DNA of 64,000 bases, from assembly GCA_030512335.1 (NCBI GenBank), contig JAULSU010000002.1, positions 2,976,001 to 3,040,000 of the forward strand, given 5' to 3'. Positions 12,901 to 24,481 of the stretch are shown here, piece after piece. Each line of letters begins with the position of its first letter. Within the stretch, counting starts at the first letter, position 1. The notes below the pieces were generated by a model, which worked only from the letters and a program-made list of their open reading frames with translations, searched no databases and was not told the origin of the DNA. The DNA is from Immersiella caudata (taxonomy: Eukaryota; Ascomycota; Sordariomycetes; Sordariales; Lasiosphaeriaceae). The translations under genes and the position numbers were made by a program.

Positions 12901-14220
12901 CGCAAGGCGATCAAGTTTCGTCCCTTGCGCGGCAGTCAGCGTGGCTTGTATTTCTTGAGGTTCCATGAGGGCCAGTGAAAATGAATCGCTGTGTCTGTAT
13001 GTTGTAGTATTGAGGTACCGAAGTACTTTGTTTCTCCAGCCAATTCTCTATCGGGCCCCCTTTTCCCGTTTGAATTGGACGCCCTCCACCCAACGACCAA
13101 ATGCGGGTTTTGGGTGTTGCTTGAGACCCCGGCCGCGCCTTGTTTCTGGATCCGTTCGGTTGCCCACCAAAGGTGAAGCAAGCAGTGCTCGATTGGATGT
13201 CGGGATGTGGCTCCTCGACCACGTCCCGAGTCCGTTTGCTCAACCGGTCCGCACTGGTGCTCGATTGGTAAAAATGAAGGTTCACGCAGCTTGTTTGCTT
13301 GAGCAGGGCAGTGAATACAAACATATTGTGTGTCCTCGGGCGCAGAGTGCGACTGCGTGATGCGCCGAGGGATAGAGTAGATACCTACTGGGGTGCTGTC
13401 CGACAGCTTCCCTCCGACCTCGAGGAGGTTCCAAGCAACTTTATTTTCGGCCGTCCGGCGTTCCGCTGCACCAAACCTCGCCCGCAACCTTGGAAGATAC
13501 CAAGGCAGGTCGGCCTTGCTGGATGGGCCCTTCGCAGATTTTCCACCCGTCTGAGGCGGACGCGTCTGCACGACGTAGTTACTGGGCACTTTGCAGCCTC
13601 CACACAGGCGAAGACAAACGAAGACGAGGCAAATGGAAAAAGCGCAATCATGCCAAGCGACAACAAAAACAGATCCGTCACATCGACGCCTGCAAAGTTC
13701 GTTTGCGGCAGCCTTGAAAGCAGTTTTCATCGAATGCAAACTCGGCCTCGAGGGCGCAAGGGTCACGGCATCAAGGAAGGGTAAAAAAAAATGTGTGGGA
13801 TTCACGGTGAATTCGCGGCGCCCTCAGTGCCAGGGGTGAAAAGCGTGGCCGTCCGTGCCTGCCCTCAGTTTACTACAGTGCAAACGGCACAGTGTCAGGG
13901 CATCATCCCGTTTTGAAATTGGGAGGTGGTCGGTAGTACAGGTACAAGGACCTGATGAGCAGGGGGGCCCCTGCCTCAACATGCACCAGGGCCGCTCGCT
14001 GGGACTCTTGAAGGGCAAGGCTCCCGAGCCACTCTGGCACCCTTCAGGCACCACCAAAAAAAGGAGTCGCACCGTTGTCAGTCACTGCTTGGGCAAGGGC
14101 TCGACGCTTCGTTGGACTCGTAACGGAGCCAAAGCACGCGAGACAGGCCAGGGGCCCCCTTGTACAGTACTTTGCAGCCGGGTACCGGGTGGAAGGCTTG
14201 ACGCCAACTCCAACAGGAGT
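3935..14220. other. Gene-poor region, first part: no recognisable gene
   Basis: No ORF here shows a known domain, and the six-frame ORFs are short and overlapping on both strands, as expected for non-coding DNA of near-balanced base composition. The first few hundred bases are the TAF4 3' end. Homopolymers are frequent: A runs near 4807, 5611, 6510 and 9270, G13 at 7042-7054 and G11 at 9126-9136. The only unusually long open frame is on the minus strand at 12936-13805 (289 codons, no domain recognised). I see no transposase, reverse transcriptase, long terminal repeat or tRNA in this part. It could hold long non-coding transcripts or decayed repeats; neither can be shown by eye. Confidence 0.55.
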
Positions 14221-16430
14221 AAGAAGAAAAAAAAAAAGGTCCCCTGGGCCTCGATTTTGGCATTCCCACCTGGCAGGGAGCAGCAATGTTGGCCATCCCT
14301 TCATTATAAGACCTGCCCGTCCCCAACCAGTTTTTTTTCTCCTTGAAATCATCACACAGTTTTCCAGTTTCTCATCTGGTAACCAGGTCCTGTTTTTCGA
14401 CGCCAGGATCGCCTCTACTCAGTCGTTGACTTTTCCAACTGCCGCTCTCACCTGACAGCAACATCTTCGACAAAATATCACCCTGAAGCTCGCTCACCAC
14501 CACGTCAAGGGGTCGCAAAAACCACCGCGATAATTGCGAACAAGAAAGACGCACCCGCCATCTGAGATTCCTACGTCAACCGACGACATCACATTTTCGC
14601 TGCGGTCAACTGCGCCTCGTCATCCTGCACAAGCGGCCATCAACGGGTTCCGCCCATCTTGGTCGCGTTCGGCGTCGCCTTTCAGCTCTCCTGTACCACG
14701 AATCCCCGACTGGCTCCGATTTTGACAGGGACGTTACCTCGACTGCATTCGCGCGCACTCGGCAGGGGTTTACCGCTCCCTTGCATCATCGCCTCACCCT
14801 GTCGCCAATCCGACTCAACAGAGGCCTTGCCTTCTGATCTTGACGTCCCAAATTGTGAGTCACAGCTGCGGCAGAGTACCACTGCCCGCTTACCTGAGAA
14901 AACTACCTATTTCCATGACTTGCGATGCATGGCTGCTGGGCGCTGGAGCTGTTCCGCAAAGGCGGGCGACTCCTTTGCCTCATTTCCCATGGTCATTTAT
15001 ACTTGACACAAACCGATCCGCCTTCTGCATTGCTCTGTCTGCTAACATTCAACTTTTCGTCGCGACCCAGATTTCACGTCGATCATCACACCAAATCCGA
15101 CAATGATTGTCAGAGAGTCTCAAAGTCTTATCAACTTTGGCCGTGGGGCCTACGACACAACAGGTGTTCCTAAGCCACCACCGCCGAAGCCTCGGTAACG
15201 GCAGCGCTAAGAGCCGGGTCAGCGACAACGGCCTGTCTCCCCACGTGCCGGCCGACGTGTCGCGCTGCGGAGTACGCCAACCTAATGCGCGGCAGGCAAC
15301 TATCTATCGACCTTAGTCCTTTCACCGCACGCTGGCTACAATATCGACCGCTTCGCGAGCCGCAATTCGCACGCCCTACGATGAGCTCGTCTTTTTATAC
15401 CCGACAAGGATTTTAATATTGCCTGTACTACGTTTTTATCGACTTTTTTTTCCCCCCCGAGCGACTCAGGTGGAGGCCTCAAGACGATCTCGCATTCCGA
15501 TACAACAACATTTTAATCACAATTCCTGACGATACATATCTCGGCTCGCTGCCACTTGCTTCCCGGCAGCAAGGAAAGAGGAACGTCACAGCGTTTCATT
15601 CCGGGCAGCACACCCTTTCTCGTTTTTTTGGGCTCGGCTGTACGGCGTTTAGAAGATAGACGGGAGGATTTGGCTTACGCTTGGGGGAGTTCGTCGGCTG
15701 GAGGCTTTCGATCTCGATCCACATGGCCGCTGGCTTTTTCCCACCTGTTCGCGCAGGACACATCAGCAATGCAGCGGCCAGCGGATCAATTTGGAGTTCC
15801 GCCACCAAGGCTTGATACCAATCCCGCATCGAGAGTCCACTCGACCCCGCCTCGACTGAACAGCGCTGGCACCACGAGTTCGTCGGAACCTGACCACCTA
15901 CGGGGGCTTCTCCATGGTTCGGCTCGTCAACGACACGCGGAATTCTGCTCCGCATTGGCTTTTGGGAAGGTGTACTTCGGACGAACAAAAACGGCGGCTT
16001 TTTGAGAATAAGGCAATTTTTGGGTTTCTTTTGGTTGGTCTTAGGATAAGACTGGAAGGCTGGGAAAAATAACTGGGCTTGCATATAGACTTTTTTTATC
16101 GGTTTGGCCCCGATATACTACTTACCCCCCTTCCTTGCGGCCCCGTCCCTTCGCAGGGATGGGCCGCCGGTGGCTCTCGTCTGCTCTTGTTTTCCTTTTG
16201 ATGTCTGTCACAAATACCTGTACACAACCCTGTTTCGAGAACTCGGAGGATACTTGTTTGGCCTAGAAAGGGGGTTGCTGGGCTGGATCCAGGTTGAAAG
16301 AAGATACCCACTGGATTTTTTTCTTGGTTAGACTGATGTAAAACTACACTAAGAGGCATGATCGCTACACAGCGCAAAGAGCTCGGTGGTCAGCCACAGC
16401 CAATATTGAAAGATATCTTATTTTCAACGC
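14221..16430. other. Pyrimidine-rich, leader-like stretch with short plus-strand ORFs
   Basis: The stretch is rich in C and T on the plus strand with several acceptor-like polypyrimidine-AG signals, for example T8-C7 before CTCAG near 15447-15470. It resembles a long 5' leader of a regulatory gene, but no main ORF follows downstream. Two short ORFs stand out. The frame from ATG 15769 to stop 16005 (78 codons) opens MQRPADQFGVPPPRLDTNP, is Pro/Ser/Thr-rich and looks like the amino end of a regulatory protein. The frame 16159-16266 (35 codons) opens MGRRWLSSALVFLLMSVTN, a signal-peptide-like segment, and then has three Cys. Both may be chance. I do not assign a gene. Confidence 0.35.
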
Positions 16431-19400
16431 GAGCAACATGACTATCAACTTGCTTGACTGTGACACTCTGACGCAACGCAGTGGTCTGATAACGAAAATC
16501 CAGTAGTTAGCAGAGCAACTGCTATTGAGCCAATCACTCGCCTCATACTTTCAGTCCAAACAATAACTAGGTGTGGCAACATGATTCAGGTGGCATGACA
16601 CGATAAAAGCCCGATAAACGCTGGGGTTGGTGCAGTTGCCTCGTCTTCTCCGATCGACCTTTGCCCTTCTGGGGCACAACGCTTGGCCCTGAATTATCGA
16701 ATCGGTCCCATGTAAACCCTCTTTCTCTCCGGATTTGACGCTCGTCATCCTGGCGCCCCTCCCCCGTGGTTGGAACAGAACGGCGCGTCATACTGAGTGG
16801 TGTCACAACTAATGAACTCAGGCAGCAGGCATAGGTGGTTGAGCGCAGCCATCGCATTTCACCGAGCCTCAGGAATGGCGTGAGGGAAATGAGAGAAACG
16901 ATTACTCAGTCAGTTGTCATGATACATGGTGCCACGAGCCCGAGTGATTCCATGTCCCTCAGGCAGCAACCCAAACCGCAAACCCAGTAGACTTTGACGG
17001 TCACAGGCAGCAAACAAACAAACAACCGGACGTGTAATTGACAGGAAACAGAACAATGGCTCTTGGGTGCAATCCCGACCCGATCGTTCGTGCCACAATA
17101 CAAAAGGCTACCTGCCTGGTGGGTTGCTGACTTGAAATGGAAATTTGCACACCATCTGGTGTTCTTAGGTGAGAACCAAGCAAAAGCTTCGTCTGCGTGG
17201 CTGTAAGACGGAGTTGACTCCGGGCTGCGAGTGGGGCGAAGCACTGGTGGACTGCTTGCACCCCCCCCCCCCCTCCTCCCGCTCCCGCGTCTCCCTCATC
17301 TGCGTTCCCGGACGTTCCGGTGATACTATGCCGTTGTACGCCGCGAAGACTACCTTGTAGATGAATGGATGGATGCGAATGAGTCAATTGTGTGTTGCTC
17401 ACCCGCGGCCGAGGCAGACAGAAAGGGGGGTGAGCTCAAGAGTCATGGGGCACCTTCTTTTCCGTCCCATGTTGAGGTGCAAGTGGTCAACCCTCGAAAC
17501 GGCCAGGGGTGGAGAAAAGAAAGAGAAAAGGGATTGGGGGCGTGGGGAATTGGATGGAACAAAGGGGGAAGAAAACGCAGCTCTGCCGCTAATGCAAGGT
17601 TATTAAAGGAGGTTGCAGGGCTAGGGCCGACTGACTTTTGACAGCTTGCGTGGTATTTCAGCGGGTCCCAATTGAGGCCCAGGACCAGAGTCCTGGAACC
17701 GGGAGACGCTACGCGGAGGGTGAGTGGCGTCTTGCTTCAACACGCCTGCCCTCACCATTTTTGGGGCTTGACCTTGATCTCCACACCGTTCCCCTCATCA
17801 GGCGTCTTTTGTTGACAGGTTGTCATCGGCTAAAGAAAACTGAGCAAGATATTTGGCACAAGGAAAATTGCCAGCCATGGATGTGCTCCCCCCACAACCT
17901 TTCTCTGGAGTATTGCTCATGTTGGGGCCTTGGCTCGCAATTGGATGTCGTCGCCAATTTGTCCGTTAGCCATCTCCGTCCCCCGTCGCTTCGCCGTATC
18001 GCTCCACTTCCAGGGATTGCCAAAGAGCATGCATGCAATGCCACAACTGTGGTGGCTGGTGGCTGAAGGTTGAACGGGGGCGTCTTGAATTTCCTGTTCT
18101 GACATTCCCAGGCCAGTTGGCGTGGGGGTTTCACAGCTTCCCACGCCCGTTTCCCAGCTTGGGGGGGAGGGGGGGTTATCGCAACCTGAAGCAATCTCCA
18201 AACCTCCACAATGTCCTGGGGGGTGAGAGAGTTGCTGATGTGGCTGTTATCGTTTGCTCACGGATGGCACTGTTTTCTCAACGTATCTGACTCTCCGCAC
18301 ACGACTCGGTCACGTCGGTTTCAAGCTGGGCGCCATCTGTCGTCTGTCGGCCGCGCGCCGATCTGCGCTATACCGCAAGTAGACGAGGATCCTTGGCCGG
18401 GAGCGTTCCCGGTGCGCTGGATCATCAATCTTTCTCGACGCCAGCGGGTCGATTTGATTAGCAGAAGTTGACTTGCCTGCGTTTGGCAATGGCGTCTCCG
18501 TCGCTTCTTAGCTAGGATTCAAACACAGCGGCCCGGACGGGGAACGAGCGGTCCAAAGCAGATGGCTCGGGCCTACACACCCTTTCGATCGGCTTCCGTT
18601 CTTCTAGAAGGCCTCTGGTAGGCTGAACGCGACGGCACAAACTGCATGGCCATCACATCTGGCCGCCATCACGGGGCGAAACTGATTGGCGTATCGCTAC
18701 TCAGCTACTAGAACCGAAGCGATTGCTCCCTAGGCGTCAACGCAGTTAGTGAATCATGAGTTGAAGCTTTCGAGGTCGCTTCTGCTTGCCTCGCGAGGAC
18801 AGCACAGGCTACGTTAGCCCGCCCCATCCTCCCGGATCCTTCCCGGGTCTCCGCTCACCTGGCAGTGATAAGTCACAATCGCCGATCGTGCAAACACGAA
18901 AAAAAAGAAACATGCGGTTGCTCAGTTCAAGTCAATCTTTTTTTTTTTTTTTCACTCTCCGAGTTCAAGGGCGAATCAAACTGTGCCGACCACCCACCAT
19001 GTCGAAACGGAGGCAGGGAGAAAAGAGAAGAAAAGCGGCACTGACACAAACAGATTGGCCAAGGTTCAGGTGCCGCTAGTCTGCTAGCCCACCACTGAGG
19101 CGTCAACGCGCATACATGATACACCGGGGGAGGTATTGACCATTCCCTATCCATACACCGGGCCTGCTGCGCAAAACGGTGCTCTGTTCTCACCGTTCCA
19201 AAGAAGGAAAAATTTACGAACCCACCAGTACCATCTTTACTTGACCTCCGTTTAACTACTAGGTAGACACGCCATGGTCTAGAGCCTGCTACACTGCTAA
19301 TCGCGTCGATCCGCATACGCTACAGATGCGCTACAGCGAGCGCTACTCACGCTGCCTGACTTGACGGCGTTTTTGCTGTTCCCAGCGGACACCAGCGGAC

Positions 19401-21733
19401 GCCGGCAGGCTCTCCCGGACCCATCAATCACCGCGCCTCCCCTGCCCACAGTCCCGCCTCACGAGACCCGCTTCCCCCTGAGCCCTGGCTCCTTCCACCT
19501 GGTCTCAGTCTCAGGCTTGGGACAGACCACCGCGATGGATGCGTGGCCGCCTCCTGGTAAGCGAGTCCCAGAACCAAGGTATCGGTACGAGATGGATCAG
19601 GGAAGGTGAAGAAGTTCACGCACTGTGAACGGGGGATGGGCGGGGATGAGAGTCAGTCATGTGTTATTTGGCCGGAGGACAAGCCGGACGCGGTGTGGAG
19701 CGGTCAGGACGGGAGGACTGAGCGTGTCGGTGTGCTGGTCAGGGAGCGTCGTTCATGCTCTTGGGAAAGGATGGCGAGGTTGCCGGTCAGGGGAGAGAGG
19801 GGAACAGGCGCTTCTAGGAGGCCTGAGACAGAGTGAATGGAGCTGAGAGCGGCACGATTCTGCCGAGTTGAGGTTCCACAGCGCCCACCGCTTGCGCGGG
19901 ACATGGTGATGGACCTGAGTTGGGTTGAGGTCGGTGCAGAGGGTCAGCTCGCAGTTCACTGGGCCTGGGCCTGGGGCTGCGGTTATGAACTGTGAGGATA
20001 GTTCCTCCCGGGATGATTTCGAGGTCCCATGAGCTATGGCTAGTACCTGTTGGTTCAGGCTGGGCTGGTACGGGGGAAACTGTCTTGCGTGGCCTTTTGG
20101 CGTCTTGAGGGGTGTCGATTAGGTACAGTACGGGAGGTTGTAACTGCTTCGCCTCCCTGAAAGAGAAGACTCCTGTCGAACGCGGGTCATGGGAGGTGGA
20201 TGTGCGTTTGGGCGTGTCAGCGAAGGGGACTCAATCCCGTCTTGGAGGCGGGTGAGAGCCCCGGCTGACAGCAGGAAGAAGGCAACGAGCCACCACAGTT
20301 ACACTTTGTGTGATGAGTTCTTGGGCCTGCTCCTGAGTACAGACATCTGATACTGTTGAAGGGTGCTTGATCGGAGGAGGATTTACTGCCTGCCTTACCT
20401 AGGCAATCACACAGTGCATGGAGGTCACCTATTTCGACCCAGTTGGCTACTATCAGCACTCATCTCTGTTGTCCCGAGCACAATCAAGACCCCCCTCATT
20501 CGAGTTCCATCTTTCAGTTTCAATCTGTAATGTGTAAGGGTTCTTGTGAAGGAGCGAGGTTCGCTTGTTCACCCCACGATGGGCGGTCGTCGCTGATTAG
20601 CTTTAGACTTTGAGAGCGCGAGTAATGGGTCGCGATGGCGAAGATGTAATCTGGAAGAAAGTTGGTCAGTATCCTCACCTAGGTACCTAGGTAGGTAGTG
20701 CATTACAATCCCCAATTCGACCATAAGGCCACTCTGGTGTCCAAGAACACTGATATTTTGCAGCGTCTTCCTTTACGAAGCTGGTGACTCGCACAGGGTA
20801 GCGTTTCCTCGACTACCACACGAAGTGCGCCGTCAAAGCTGGTTGCCTCGTCGTCATCACTCCAAACTTTCATCGAAAGCATTCACTGTCTTTGTTTGAT
20901 TCTATTTTCTGACAAGAGGAAATGGCTAGTGACCCTCGTGAAGGGCGGTCTTCGACGTCAAGGATTGGGTGATGTTCATGTGGGATCCAAAGGGAAGAAT
21001 GATGACGCCTAGAAGAAACCGTTGAGATCTTTGTCGGGAGCTTCAACATCCCACACCCCGGGTTGACACTTTGAGACATAAACCTATCCCTCGTCACCTA
21101 CAGCGAATTCTCGCAACCCGGAACACTGGACAGGCGCAAAGAGTGCCCTCTTATTGTCTCCAACAAACCACGCCTCAATCATACCCAAGTGCTAGGTAGT
21201 CTCGAGACACGGCAAAGCACCGATCCTGAGCCGCCCGATATCAGCTCTACTTGTTGGTGTTTGCAAGTTTGGTTGAAGGTCCCTCCCCCCTTTATCAGTG
21301 ACCAACATGTGCTGGCGCGAAAGAGTTCCAAGTCCGGAGCGAGATGCAGACGTGAACCTTGGCGACATTCCCCTCGAAGTCCGGACATATTCCGGCCTCA
21401 TATTCGGCGGCTGGCTACCCGACAGCGGAACCTTTCGAATCCCACAGGAAACGGTTGACGGTAACGAACTTTTTGTGAATTGGGCGGCGAGGGTAGCAAG
21501 AAGACCTCGGAGGGCAGGCCCGGTGCAGCTGACGTCGGAGCTGGTGGGGTGGGGTGCTGCGGGGCACAGAACTACACGGCACCACAACCAACTCCACCAA
21601 CCCCAACCACAACTACAACCACAACCACAAGACAATCACCAACTCCCGCATCGCCACAACACCCGCTTTGCAGCAACACACACCCTGCCAACCCTCTACG
21701 CGCCAACGCCATCCCTCCCCCACGACCTGAACC
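16431..21733. other. Gene-poor region, second part, ending in the ARPC5 5' leader
   Basis: No credible coding region was found. There are mononucleotide tracts (C12 at 17263-17274, a split G tract near 18160-18172, T16 or so near 18939) and a CCTAGGTA-type palindromic repeat near 20678-20697. The last 150 bases are rich in CAA/CCA/ACC triplets (about 21585-21710), typical of an unstructured translation leader before ARPC5. An open frame running from ATG 21307 past the ARPC5 start in another frame is noted under rejected items. Confidence 0.5.
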
Positions 21734-22427
21734 ATGTCGATCATCCAACAACACTCCGCCGCCTCGCTCAGCGACGCCTGGCGCACCATCAACATCGACG
21801 CCCTCCAAGAGGACTCGAGCATCAACTTCGACACCTCCACACTGCACCCCCCGCTCCCCGAGACGAGCGAATCCGAAGTCCGCCAGATCAACGCACAGGT
21901 CCGCCAGCTCCTTCGCGGCGGCGACACAGAGGGCGCGCTGCGCGGGTGCCTGGAGATGCCGGTGTACAACGGGAGCGACGCAGCGAAGGAGGCGCACTTG
22001 CAGACAGTGATCGAAGTGCTGCAGAGCATCAAGGCAAGCGAGATGACACCGATGCTGCAGCGGATCTACGGGACACCGGGCGGGAGTGAGTGTTTGGACG
22101 TGCTGATGAAGTACTTGTGGGTTTGCCCTCTGCTTGTTTTCCCCGTGCTCGAGGTGGGAGATTGGAGATGATGGTGCTAACATGGCTGGGTTGGATAGGT
22201 ACAAGGGGATGGCCAATACGGCGTCGTCGGGTGGGAGCGCGCCTAGGACGCCCACGCGTGTGACGCCTCAGCAGACGGGCTTCAGCCAGGTTGGAGGTCG
22301 CCCTGGTGGATCGAGCGAGTCGACGGGCGCGGCGATGAGTGTGCTGCTTAGCTGGCATGAGAAGGTGGTGGAAGTGGGCGGACTTGGAAGCATAGGGCGA
22401 GTCATGACTGACTGGAGGAAGGTATAA
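21734..22427 (+). CDS. arc15: Arp2/3 complex subunit ARPC5 (p16, Arc15)
   Basis: Exons 21734-22116 and 22199-22427 join in frame at the Leu codon of LMKYL-YKGMA and encode 203 residues, about the normal fungal size. The start gives MSIIQQHSAASLSDAWRTIN. Recognisable family stretches are the helix EVRQLLRGGDTEGALRGCLE near residue 58, then AHLQTVIEVLQSIKASEM, and the carboxy end LLSWHEKVVEVGGLGSIGR. ARPC5 bridges ARPC1 and ARPC4 in the seven-subunit actin nucleator that drives branched actin at cortical patches during endocytosis. A Gly/Ser/Thr-rich linker (SGGSAPRTPTRVTPQQTG) separates the helices, as in other filamentous fungi. Its 3' end converges on the NDUFAF5-type gene with about 230 bases between the stops. 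Confidence 0.93.
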
Positions 22428-22656
22428 GGGGCTACGTCGAAGGGATGGGTAGTCCCAGGGAGTTTAGACGAGTGAAGATTACGATAATGACTTACTGGCT
22501 GGTTCTGGTCACCCTCTGTCAATGCTGCGCGAGCTCATCATTATATGAATCAAATATTCCCAGTGAAAAGGCGTCAAATACGCGCTTTGAGACCCAGACC
22601 AGATGCTGCGTGTTCATGCTACAGATAATGTACAAGCCAATGGCCACAGCCAGAGT

Positions 22657-23763
22657 TTACTTATTCTCCAGAATGTCCTTTAGGTTCACCTGCCCGGTTC
22701 CCCTCTTAAGGGGCTTTGCTTGGTCCTCAGACACCCGCCACCCGATCATATGGATGATGCGAAATGTAGCGGGGATTGTGCCGTCCTCATTCCCATGCAG
22801 CTGCCGATAGATGGCGTCTCCCGCAAGCAGCACATCACGGCCAATGGGTCCCATTTCGCGGCCTAGGACTGCGTTGCTCTCGCCCATGGCTTGTAGGTCC
22901 TCCATCAGCGCGAACATGTCAGGAAAGTCGACGATGATGTCCTCCACGTCGACCGTCAACATAGTGAACCCAGCCTTCTGGAGCAGGCCCCCGACGTCAC
23001 GGACGTCAGCCAGCGGCGACACGCGCGGTGAGATTCCACCCCGACGTTCCTGCTCGGCAAGCTGGAGTGACGTGCGCAGCTCGAACAGTGTATCGCCGCC
23101 AAGCATGGCGCCGATAAAGGGGCAGTCGGGTTTGAGAACGTTGTTGATTTGGGCCAAAACGCCGGGTAGGTCGTTGATCCAGTGCATGCTCATGCTGCTC
23201 AGAACCATGTCAAACGACTCTGCGTCGAAAGGAAGCGTCTCATCGTCGCGAAGGACTTGTCGCGCGAGCTGCAACTCGTCGTTAAACGCGAGGTTGGCAT
23301 CCCGGTAGAGGAGCGACTGTGACGACTCAGCGGCCACGAGTTCCCCGATCTTGGACGACAATGGCGGTATCACCGGAACTGATGGGTCAGGGTCAACGAT
23401 TTCCCTCGTCAGGGCCCGCGCAATGTTGCACGAGTTAGCCCCGAGGTCGAGTACCCGGGGGAAATCGCGCTTGATGTCCTGCCGAGGGATTGAGCTCTAA
23501 GTTCAAGATATGTGTTGGTTAGCTTTACTTACAACAAGGCGCTCGCAGACCCGGGACGCAATCTCATCTTTCAGATAGTCGGATTGCCTGCTTGGCTCTA
23601 CATTGGCGGCCGACCTCTCTTTTTGGAGCCACTTCGTTCGTGGGTTGAACACCTGAAAGATGGGCCCACCTGGAGCTTGGAAGGCATACCACCGCCGCGT
23701 GCTCCCGGCCAAAAACGGCCCGGATCGCCGAGGTAGGCAGACTCGGGGTATGGCCAGCCGCAT
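22657..23763 (-). CDS. ndufaf5: Mitochondrial NDUFAF5-type methyltransferase-fold assembly factor for complex I
   Basis: Exons 23533-23763 and 22657-23478 on the minus strand encode 350 residues; the GTAAGT...GGCAG intron falls after CERLV. The amino end (MRLAIPRVCLPRRSGPFLAG) is Arg-rich without acidic residues, which fits a mitochondrial presequence. The SAM-binding motif is VLDLGANSCNIARAL near residue 84, then LPFDAESFDMVLSSMSMHWI near 145 and GAMLGGDTLFELRTSL near 180. NDUFAF5 hydroxylates an arginine of NDUFS7 during assembly of respiratory complex I, and the retained SAM fold is typical. The C-terminal TIPATFRIIHMIGWR block is conserved in the family. The length matches known members. 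It shares an upstream region with AP-2 alpha. Confidence 0.9.
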
Positions 23764-24481
23764 ACTCTCTTGTGAATGCGCCGTGGCATTCTCAAGTTCA
23801 AAAGAGCTGGGCTTTTGGAGCTGGAGGCGTCATAGCTTCGACCAAGCAAAACTGGTGGAGACGGTTCCCGAGGGTTGGGGTATGGGCACCTAGCCAATCA
23901 AGTACGGCGTTGCGTTGCTCAATCAATTGATAGAAACGGGCCATTGCGGGGTGCTGACCGGGGTCACTGGGGCTCATCTATGGATGGATCCAGGCCATCG
24001 GCTGGCGCTGGTGGCTCCTTTTTCGAAGCCCAGCACCGCTCACCACTATCTCGATCGGATTCGATCCACGTCGCAACCCCATCGTGGCCGTTTCTGAGCA
24101 CCTGCTGGGACCCTCGACCGACCCACCGAAAACGGGATATCCAAACGTTGCCGCCGACGCCCGCGATTCAAGCCGCGACGTACCGAGCCTGACAGGGCCA
24201 CCCCTTTCTTTGCTCCTCATCCTCGAAGAACCGCAATCCCCTCTTCCCGCTGCCGCAACACCGCGACCCCCGCTTTCCGCCCGCCAACAAATCTTCCAAT
24301 GGGAAAGCCCTCTTGGTCATGATGCGGACCTGCTGAAAGCTTGCGGACAACGACTCAACGGTCTCTGCTGGAACGGCTGTCGGGGTGATTGTGACGAGAG
24401 CTTGCCAATCGGTTCATCCTCTGCAACAATACAATATACCAACCGAGACTCTGAATTCAAAGCTCGCGGAGCTCCGCAAAG
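23764..24481. promoter_or_regulatory. Shared upstream region of the NDUFAF5-type gene and AP-2 alpha
   Basis: The 718 bases between two divergent start codons contain no supported ORF. Both promoters must lie here. The last 80 bases before the AP-2 start are A/C-rich with CAATACAATATACC, a plausible leader. No factor site is called. Confidence 0.55.

Noticed and set aside
20678..20697. Palindromic CCTAGGTACCTAGG sequence as a regulatory site
   Set aside because: Such CTAGGTA repeats are common microsatellite-like sequences in filamentous fungi; nothing ties it to a gene here.
21307..22089. Long plus-strand ORF overlapping the ARPC5 start in another frame
   Set aside because: Its first part lies in the probable ARPC5 leader and the rest is antiphase to a solid gene; the peptide turns into His/Gln/Arg-rich low complexity. 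No transcript start is known, so it is not called an upstream ORF.
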